Source of the DNA: Gracilibacillus salitolerans | GTDB lineage: Bacteria; Bacillota; Bacilli; Bacillales; Amphibacillaceae | Assembly (NCBI RefSeq): GCF_009650095.1 | Contig: NZ_CP045915.1 | Location: 3,348,001 to 3,412,000 of the forward strand | DNA: 64,000 bases | Direction: 5' to 3' | In this document: positions 59,415 to 64,000 of the stretch, piece by piece | Numbering within the stretch: position 1 is the stretch's first letter | How the letters are laid out: every line of letters begins with the position of its first letter | Program-made: the position numbers and the translations under genes | The notes under the pieces: generated by a model | The model's input: the letters and a program-made list of their open reading frames with translations, nothing else | Database searches by the model: none | Told to the model about the DNA's origin: nothing

Positions 59415-61202
59415 TTAAGACACCCCTTTTCTTTCTAAATTGTCCTCTAATGGTAATAATAAATAGACAACCGTTCCATACCCAGCTTTACTGTCAATGT
59501 TCAGACCATATTGTTCTCCATACATCATCTTTATTCGTGTATGTACGTTTAATAAACCATATTGTGAATCTCGTATCATCGGATTCTGGCTCAATGTTAT
59601 TTGAATTTTCTTTAGCATCGATTCTTCCATTCCTGGTCCATCATCCGCTATTTCAATTAATAGATTATCATCCTTATTTTTGATAATCCTTACATCAATA
59701 TTAATTCTCCTCGAACGATCCAAACCATATTTGATGGCATTTTCGATGACAGGCTGCAATATAAACTTTGGTATCAGATATCTTTCTTGATCTACATTTA
59801 TGGTTATTGAAAAATTAATACGCTCTTCAAAGCGAAACCGTTGGATTGTTAGGTAATCTTTTGTATGACTTACATCTAAAGATATCGGGACTAACTTTTC
59901 TTTATTATTTAAGGAATAACGTAACATCCTTCCCAACAAAGTAACCATTTTAATTACTTCTTCTTTTTCATCTTCCTCCACTGCATAAGCTATTGTTTCC
60001 AACGTATTGTACATGAAATGCGGATTTATTTGAGATTGGAGAGCGTATAATTCTGCATCCTTTTGTTTTAATTCAATCTGATAATTTTCCCTGATAAGAT
60101 ATTCTATTTCCTGTATCATCGAATTAAAACTATTTGCTAGCATTCCTACTTCATCTTTCTTATCCATCGGTAAGTCTACTGTAAAATCCCCTTTCTCCAC
60201 GCGTTTCATGAGAGAAGTTAATTTTTTTATCGGATTCGAAACATTCCATGCTAACAGAACAGATATGACACTACTTAAAACAACAATAATAATAAAGGCA
60301 ATAATCGTTCCATTTCTAACAACATTGGTTTCCTTCATCAACTCACGCAATGGAATTCTGTGAAACGAGTACCAATTCATGGAGGGGAATTTATACGTAC
60401 TGATCAGGTCATTATTCATCCAGTCGGTCGTTCGAAAACTTCCATTAACTTTTGGATAATGTTGAAACTGAGAATCGATTTCTCCAATCATATTTGGATC
60501 ACTGTGGTAAATAAAGCGACCATCCTGATCAGTTAGCCATATCGATGGACTTCGATCTCTTGTCAACCCTTGCATCGCTTGTTCGATAAAACTTAAACGT
60601 ATCGCAATAAACATCGTACCCAAATTCTCTTGATTTTCATAATCACGCAATTCCCGCATCATAAAAAGAAACGGTGAATCACCTTCAAATTCTAAATCTA
60701 CTTGATTAGGCAGAATAAACTCTGTGCCTCCATTTAAGTCAATACTTTCGCCTAAAAATGATGGAAAATTTTCGATATCAATGTTGACCTGTGTTTGTTT
60801 CGCACTTTGAAACAATCGATTTTTACTTAGAATAAAAACACCTAATATATCTGGATTACCGCTGGTCATATACATTCTTGATAAAGTTCCATTGACCAAA
60901 AATTCATCACGAAAAAGGGCAGAATTATTTTGATAAGCATCTTTTCTTAATACTTCTATCACCTGTGATGAATTATATAAGGCATCTGGTAACGCTTTGT
61001 AATCATTTAGTTGGTTATTGATATTGGTATTTGCTTGCTCCAGTAATTTTGGGATATACTCTCCCACTTGATTTTCAATAGACATGGTATATTGTTTGTA
61101 TGCAATATATCCTAAAACTGATACAGGGATAACCGTGACCAAAATATAAGTGATCATTAATTTTGCCATTAGTTTTCGATTACGAAAGTAGTTAAAAATC
61201 AT
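59415..61202 (-). CDS. YesM-like sensor histidine kinase
   Basis: About 595 residues. Helix 1 (about 12-35), an extracytoplasmic domain of about 260 residues (YTMSIENQVGEYIPKLLEQ ... WMNNDLISTYKFPSMNWYS), helix 2 (about 298-320), HAMP, and a HisKA_YesM domain with SQINPHFMYNTLETIAYAVEE, where His is phosphorylated. HATPase_c has ILQPVIENAIKYG and IADDGPGM. ATG 61202 is adopted; ATG 61214 is also possible. Both overlap the binding-protein gene. Confidence 0.92.
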   Translation of the reverse strand: MIFNYFRNRKLMAKLMITYILVTVIPVSVLGYIAYKQYTMSIENQVGEYIPKLLEQANTNINNQLNDYKALPDALYNSSQVIEVLRKDAYQNNSALFRDEFLVNGTLSRMYMTSGNPDILGVFILSKNRLFQSAKQTQVNIDIENFPSFLGESIDLNGGTEFILPNQVDLEFEGDSPFLFMMRELRDYENQENLGTMFIAIRLSFIEQAMQGLTRDRSPSIWLTDQDGRFIYHSDPNMIGEIDSQFQHYPKVNGSFRTTDWMNNDLISTYKFPSMNWYSFHRIPLRELMKETNVVRNGTIIAFIIIVVLSSVISVLLAWNVSNPIKKLTSLMKRVEKGDFTVDLPMDKKDEVGMLANSFNSMIQEIEYLIRENYQIELKQKDAELYALQSQINPHFMYNTLETIAYAVEEDEKEEVIKMVTLLGRMLRYSLNNKEKLVPISLDVSHTKDYLTIQRFRFEERINFSITINVDQERYLIPKFILQPVIENAIKYGLDRSRRINIDVRIIKNKDDNLLIEIADDGPGMEESMLKKIQITLSQNPMIRDSQYGLLNVHTRIKMMYGEQYGLNIDSKAGYGTVVYLLLPLEDNLERKGVS

Positions 61203-62247
61203 ATTGATCCACATTCTCCTTCGTAAAGTCTATCGGCTCTCCCATAATAACCGTATCATTGTCCACACGTATTTTTCCGACACCACCAATTTCTTGATTG
61301 TTATAAGGAAAATCTCCTTCTGCTAGTTGCTTGCTCAGTGCAACCGTTAAGTAGCCTAATTTTTTCGGACTCCACAACGTAACTACATGCACGATGTCTT
61401 TTTTTAAATACTCATTCATTGGGTTAGGAGATGATAATCCTACGATAGCAACTTCTCCAACTTTACCCTCCTCTTTTATCGCTTGGGCTGCTGCTGGAGG
61501 TGCTACAGATGAGTTGCCAATAATACCATCTAAATCAGGATATTTCGCTAGTAATTCCTTCGCTACAATATAAGCTTGTTGTGGATCATCATTAGCCGCA
61601 ACCGTTTCGACTAATTGCATGTCAGGGTAGAATTCCTGATGTTGTTGTTTGATCCAATAAAGCCATTCATTTAAATTCGCTGCCGTATCTGCACCAGTCA
61701 TAATAGCGAATTTGCCTTTTTCATCAATATTCCAAGCTAACGTATCCATTAAATGTCTACCTAACGTTTCATCTTGAACCATATTAATGAAAAAAGACCT
61801 TCCTTCAGGTAATGTATCTGCATCCCAAGTAATGACCTTAACCCCCATTTTCTCTGCTTTCTTTAAAGAAGGTAATAAGGCTTCCGGGTCATTAGCTGAT
61901 ATCGCTAAAACATCTAGATTCTCATTTCTAACTAATTGGTCAACTACTTCAATTTGCTGTTTTGAATTTGCAATATTTGGACCTTGATAAATGACTTCTA
62001 CTTGCAAATCATTTGCGGCTTCCATTGCACCTTGTTCAACCGCATTAAAATATGGAATGTTCATTACCTTTGGCACAATGGCAATTTTATATGTATTGCT
62101 ATTTTGATTTTCTGTTTGTTCTGTTATTATTTCTGAAGAGTATACAACATGGTATGGCTCTTTACTCGTACCCTTCATACTGCAACCGCTTACAAATAAT
62201 ATGAATAAGATAAGCATTAATACAGTCTTACTCCGCAAACCTATCAC
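61192..62247 (-). CDS. RhaS-like sugar-binding lipoprotein of the sensor operon
   Basis: A 351-residue lipoprotein with lipobox VSGC (Cys22). The binding-protein fold has PKVMNIPYFNAVEQGAMEAA, VVDQLVRNENLDVLAISANDPEALLPSLKK, VKVITWDADTLPEGRSFFINM and IGNSSVAPPAAAQAIK. It is first in a three-gene unit with the kinase and regulator, so it probably presents the ligand to the kinase, as in 'three-component' sugar sensors. No N-terminal DNA-binding domain. The ligand, probably rhamnose or a related sugar, is inferred. Confidence 0.87.
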   Translation of the reverse strand: MIGLRSKTVLMLILFILFVSGCSMKGTSKEPYHVVYSSEIITEQTENQNSNTYKIAIVPKVMNIPYFNAVEQGAMEAANDLQVEVIYQGPNIANSKQQIEVVDQLVRNENLDVLAISANDPEALLPSLKKAEKMGVKVITWDADTLPEGRSFFINMVQDETLGRHLMDTLAWNIDEKGKFAIMTGADTAANLNEWLYWIKQQHQEFYPDMQLVETVAANDDPQQAYIVAKELLAKYPDLDGIIGNSSVAPPAAAQAIKEEGKVGEVAIVGLSSPNPMNEYLKKDIVHVVTLWSPKKLGYLTVALSKQLAEGDFPYNNQEIGGVGKIRVDNDTVIMGEPIDFTKENVDQYDF

Positions 62248-62372
62248 CCCACCAGTGAATCTTGACTTTATTTATGGAATTATCGAGAACTTATTCCCTT
62301 ATCTCTTTTAGCCTATATAGATTTTATCATTACTCCTATTAGATTACTAGTTTGTTAGAAATGACATTTCCA

Positions 62373-62401
62373 TTGACAAATCCCTTTATCTATATTATAT
62401 T
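62373..62401 (+). promoter_or_regulatory. Sigma-A promoter of guaC
   Basis: TTGACA (62373-62378), 17-nt spacer, TATATT (62396-62401). Confidence 0.75.
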
Positions 62402-62403
62402 AC

Positions 62404-62449
62404 CTAAGGCGAATATTTATGAACACCCATTTTAAAACGTTCGTCTTTA
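62404..62449. promoter_or_regulatory. Pair of PurR-box-like sites in inverted orientation
   Basis: CTAAGGCGAATATT (62404-62417) and, on the minus strand, TAAAGACGAACGTT (62449-62436) each resemble the 14-nt Bacillus PurR box with its CGAA core. They are separated by 18 nt. B. subtilis guaC (yumD) belongs to the PurR regulon. Confidence 0.55.
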
Positions 62450-62461
62450 GGAGTGATATAA

Positions 62462-63436
62462 ATGGAAAATGTATTTGATTATGAAGATATTCAATTAGTT
62501 CCCGCGAAATGTATCGTAAATAGCCGTAGTGAATGTGATACATCGATTCAATTCGGAAAGCACACATTCCGTATTCCGGTTGTTCCTGCTAATATGCAGA
62601 CGATTATTGATGAAAATATTGCTGTTTTCTTGGCAGAACGTAATTATTTTTATGTGATGCACCGCTTTGAGCCAGAAACAAGAAAAGATTTTATTATATC
62701 CATGAAGGAAAAGAACTTAATCGCTTCCATTAGTGTTGGAGTGAAGGATGAGGAATATAGTTTTATCGAAGAACTTGCGAAAGAAGAACTTGTACCGGAC
62801 TATATAACCATTGATATTGCACATGGACATTCTAACGCAGTAATTGAAATGATTCAGCATATTAAAAAGCATTTACCTGACAGCTTTGTGATTGCTGGTA
62901 ATGTCGGTACTCCAGAAGCTGTTCGTGAATTGGAAAATGCAGGTGCTGATGCTACGAAAGTAGGAATTGGTCCCGGAAAAGTTTGTATTACTAAGGTGAA
63001 AACAGGATTTGGTACTGGTGGATGGCAGCTTGCTGCATTAAGATGGTGCGCAAAAGCTGCAACGAAACCAATCATTGCAGATGGTGGTATTCGTACACAT
63101 GGAGATATAGCTAAATCAATCCGATTTGGAGCATCCATGGTAATGATCGGTTCTCTTTTTGCTGGTCATGAGGAATCACCAGGTACAACGGTAGAACAAG
63201 ACGGGAAACTGTATAAAGAATATTTCGGATCTGCATCTGAATATCAAAAAGGTGAAAAGAAAAATGTCGAAGGTAAAAAAATGTATGTAGCATATAAAGG
63301 AGCACTCCAAGATACATTGACAGAAATGGAGCAGGACATGCAATCCTCTATTTCATACGCTGGTGGAAAAACGTTAAATTCTATCCGTACCGTCGATTAT
63401 GTCGTAGTAAAAAACTCTATTTTTAATGGAGATTAA
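62462..63436 (+). CDS. guaC: GMP reductase
   Basis: A 324-residue enzyme converting GMP to IMP and ammonia with NADPH. It is an IMPDH-type barrel without CBS domains: [24 protein letters not shown] at the N-terminus, [33 protein letters not shown] with the catalytic Cys near 179, GGWQLAAL and [30 protein letters not shown]. Length and the GuaC2-type start match B. subtilis GuaC. AGGAG precedes ATG 62462. Confidence 0.97.
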   Translation: MENVFDYEDIQLVPAKCIVNSRSECDTSIQFGKHTFRIPVVPANMQTIIDENIAVFLAERNYFYVMHRFEPETRKDFIISMKEKNLIASISVGVKDEEYSFIEELAKEELVPDYITIDIAHGHSNAVIEMIQHIKKHLPDSFVIAGNVGTPEAVRELENAGADATKVGIGPGKVCITKVKTGFGTGGWQLAALRWCAKAATKPIIADGGIRTHGDIAKSIRFGASMVMIGSLFAGHEESPGTTVEQDGKLYKEYFGSASEYQKGEKKNVEGKKMYVAYKGALQDTLTEMEQDMQSSISYAGGKTLNSIRTVDYVVVKNSIFNGD

Positions 63437-63441
63437 TAAGC

Positions 63442-63476
63442 AAGCACACCTGTAAGCTGAGGTGTGCTTCTTTTTT
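63442..63476 (+). terminator. Terminator of guaC
   Basis: AAGCACACC and GGTGTGCTT perfect arms around TGTAAGCTGA, then CTTTTTT. Confidence 0.95.
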
Positions 63477-63568
63477 GTCGATATTGTGTCGTCTATTGAC
63501 AAAGTATTCTTCATTATCACGGGAAATGGTATAATGAGTCTAGTATTTTTACTAAGGAGTTGATATAA

Positions 63569-64000
63569 ATGAGGTTAAGAACAATATTGTCATTTCTACT
63601 GATCATATCATTATTTGCTGGATGTAGTAATCAAGCAGATCAACAAGAGGAAGCATTATCTGCAGAAGAATTAAAAGATCTGGTTTATCAATACAGCATC
63701 GATGAAAAAGATGCAAAATCTGCTTCCATCACTTCTACAGAATTGATCATTGCAAAAAAGGATGATAAGGAAACGAGTTTTACTTTACCAGAAAATGAAT
63801 TCTTCGTTTCGATTGCACCGTTTATAGATGAAACGCATCCCTGTACAAATCATAGTCTTACAGGATGTCAAGGAGAGTTAACAAACACTACATTTGATGT
63901 TTATATTGAGGATGATGCCGGTAATATCGTAGTAGATGAAACGGTTGAATCCTTTGATAATGGATTTATTGATTTATGGTTACCACGTGATCAAATTTTT
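63569..64000 (+). CDS. CueP-like copper-binding lipoprotein, C-terminus beyond window
   Basis: The first 144 residues are visible, from ATG 63569 after AAGGAG. Lipobox FAGC (Cys18) is followed by SAEELKDLVYQYSIDEKDAKSASI, then the CueP core ENEFFVSIAPF, THPCTNHSLTGCQGEL with the copper-binding cysteines, and GFIDLWLPRD. Salmonella CueP is a periplasmic copper protein; Gram-positive homologues are lipoproteins. It would bind copper outside the membrane, in line with the copper enzymes in this window. A TATAAT lies at 63530-63535. Confidence 0.88.
   Translation, partial: MRLRTILSFLLIISLFAGCSNQADQQEEALSAEELKDLVYQYSIDEKDAKSASITSTELIIAKKDDKETSFTLPENEFFVSIAPFIDETHPCTNHSLTGCQGELTNTTFDVYIEDDAGNIVVDETVESFDNGFIDLWLPRDQIF

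Noticed and set aside
1..64000. tRNA or rRNA genes, prophage or integrative element
   Set aside because: I saw no rRNA or tRNA sequences, integrase, phage structural genes or att-like duplications; the only mobile gene is tnpB.

Overview
The window looks like a low-GC Firmicute chromosome, most likely a salt- or alkali-tolerant member of the Bacillaceae (Gracilibacillus, Amphibacillus or Virgibacillus type). The evidence is strong AGGAGG ribosome binding sites, frequent TTG and GTG starts, Bacillus-style regulators (Fnr, Zur, PurR, MhqR, ECF sigma), and TPP and preQ1-I riboswitches. The genus is an inference.

Region 1 (1-12.3 kb) is respiratory. A truncated BCCT transporter is followed by a minus-strand operon: two DUF2249 proteins, a 12-helix oxidase-like membrane protein, a DUF59 protein and a small membrane protein. 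This operon is divergent from ctaA across a perfect Fnr box. After an LLM oxidoreductase and a pseudouridine synthase come a CuA-like lipoprotein and, divergent across another Fnr-like box, a heme-copper cluster: a 41-aa subunit IIa-like peptide, a CuA subunit II, a B-family subunit I, SCO/SenC and a conserved membrane protein. Subunit I keeps every metal-binding histidine but has Asn where oxygen reductases have the cross-linked Tyr. This points to a CuA-type nitric oxide reductase.

Region 2 (12.3-22.3 kb) holds an ECF sigma/anti-sigma pair with a candidate autoregulatory promoter, a TPP-riboswitch thiamine-precursor ABC operon ending in a TatD hydrolase, a WrbA quinone reductase with two MhqR-like operators, a DUF3221/DUF4362-type lipoprotein, and arsRBC.

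Region 3 (22.3-28.5 kb) holds a second, diverged cluster with the same gene order (subunit II, subunit I, SCO, membrane protein), again with Tyr replaced by Asn. Its Fnr-like box lies at the same distance (68.5 bp) from the first gene as in cluster 1. Next to it is a zinc-binding lipoprotein with seven 13-residue His/Glu/Asp repeats. It is divergent from a His-rich YtkA/FixH-like lipoprotein across three Zur-like boxes.

Region 4 (28.5-47.4 kb) is accessory: an orphan lysine/ornithine N-hydroxylase, methyltransferases, HAD phosphatases, a serine hydrolase, VOC, GNAT, transglutaminase-like and MFS proteins, a MarR-controlled SDR pair, a GrpB pseudogene, a small gene with its own signals, and a TnpB transposon that interrupts a DinB-family gene. 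Several families of short intergenic repeats are present.

Region 5 (47.6-64 kb) holds preQ1-riboswitch queCDE, a ricin-lectin plus PL3 pectate lyase, an AraC regulator, a rhamnose-type ABC transporter controlled by a binding-protein/histidine-kinase/response-regulator set, guaC behind PurR-like boxes, and the start of a CueP-like copper protein. A long palindromic repeat flanks the ABC operon in opposite orientations.
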